Of a stretch of DNA of 64,000 nt, positions 63,858-64,000 are shown one piece after another (within the stretch, counting starts at the first letter, position 1; each line of letters starts with the position of its first letter). Source of the stretch: Paenibacillus rhizophilus. Lineage in GTDB: Bacteria; Bacillota; Bacilli; Paenibacillales; Paenibacillaceae. Below the pieces are notes generated by a model. The model was not told the DNA's origin, ran no database searches, and saw only the letters and a list, made by a program, of their open reading frames with translations. Where the stretch lies: positions 62,001-126,000 of the forward strand of contig NZ_RQPI01000011.1 in the NCBI RefSeq assembly GCF_003854965.1, in the 5' to 3' direction. The position numbers were made by a program, and so were the translations under genes.

Positions 63858-64000
63858 TTACCGCAGGCCGGCGATAACAAGCTCCACCGGCTGCGGTGGC
63901 AGCTTCGCGATCAGATCGCCCTTGGCGCGCAGGCGTTCTTCAATATTGAGCAGATGATAATCCTCTGGCGAGACATTGCGTTCAACCTCGTCCCATGTCA
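63858..64000 (-). CDS. C-terminal fragment of a protein, possibly LigD-type polymerase/primase domain (5' end outside window)
   Basis: An open frame on the minus strand enters from the right edge and stops at 63858. It is too short to give more than the last 46 residues: TWDEVERNVSPEDYHLLN, then IEERLRAKGDLIAKLPPQPV and ELVIAGLR. The W-x-E-V start and the IEERLRAKGDL stretch resemble the end of the LigD polymerase domain used in non-homologous end joining, but this is a weak resemblance. The gene's main part lies outside the window. Confidence 0.4.
   Translation of the reverse strand, partial: TWDEVERNVSPEDYHLLNIEERLRAKGDLIAKLPPQPVELVIAGLR

Overview
The window looks like a chromosomal segment of a Paenibacillus-type firmicute (Bacillales). 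The reasons are strong AGGAGG-type ribosome binding sites, frequent TTG and GTG starts, moderately high GC, a Gram-positive lipoprotein signal, a SleB/CwlJ-type cortex hydrolase, and the gene content of a Paenibacillus-like exopolysaccharide (EPS) locus. The assignment is inferred from protein resemblance only. No rRNA, tRNA, CRISPR array, transposase or phage gene was seen.

Positions 1-15.3 kb: after the tail of a NarL/LuxR response regulator comes a long same-strand EPS operon. It encodes a Wzz/YveK-type chain-length regulator and a separate tyrosine-kinase-type ATPase, GalU, a polyprenyl-phosphate glycosyltransferase that primes synthesis, a GT2, two O-antigen ligase/polymerase-like membrane proteins, a TagA/WecG-type GT26, three GT4 enzymes, UDP-glucose dehydrogenase and ManC. 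Together these supply UDP-glucose, UDP-glucuronate and GDP-mannose and assemble a heteropolysaccharide on a lipid carrier. No flippase is present in the window.

Positions 15.3-21.8 kb: three secreted or membrane-anchored glycan-active enzymes follow on the same strand: two paralogous GH26 mannanase-like proteins with PA14 domains and a large multidomain glycosidase with FN3 and F5/8C modules. The first GH26 is preceded by a clear class I cyclic di-GMP riboswitch whose predicted P1 helix includes the Shine-Dalgarno sequence. The paralog keeps the same translation start region but has no riboswitch. Matrix synthesis and matrix hydrolysis are therefore encoded side by side, with second-messenger control of one hydrolase.

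Positions 21.8-32.2 kb: a CPA1 antiporter; a LacI-controlled sugar locus (RpiB-like isomerase, ACS-family MFS carrier, ribokinase-like kinase) with three copies of one operator; Dps with a PerR/Fur-like box; an AIM24 protein; a coiled-coil membrane protein; an M50-like protease; an orphan VWA-type C-terminal protein; and a WYL regulator.

Positions 32.5-41.6 kb: a complete oligopeptide/dipeptide ABC transporter in the order ATPase-ATPase-binding protein-permease-permease, then molybdate genes (modA, modB, an excisionase-HTH/PBP regulator and a Mop molbindin) without a modC. A near-identical motif lies in front of modA and mop.

Positions 41.9-64 kb: housekeeping and envelope genes. These are an HD dNTP triphosphohydrolase, a TRM11-like methyltransferase, a D-2-hydroxyacid dehydrogenase, ThpR, a cortex-lytic-type hydrolase, a UPF0173 metallo-hydrolase, a UgtP/MGDG-type glycosyltransferase, a TetR regulator with a matching operator in front of a YhgE/Pip membrane protein, the glutamate synthase large subunit, a two-gene ABC exporter, an M23 peptidase-bactofilin pair, a cardiolipin synthase, a YitT protein, and at the right edge the C-terminus of a protein that may be LigD-like.
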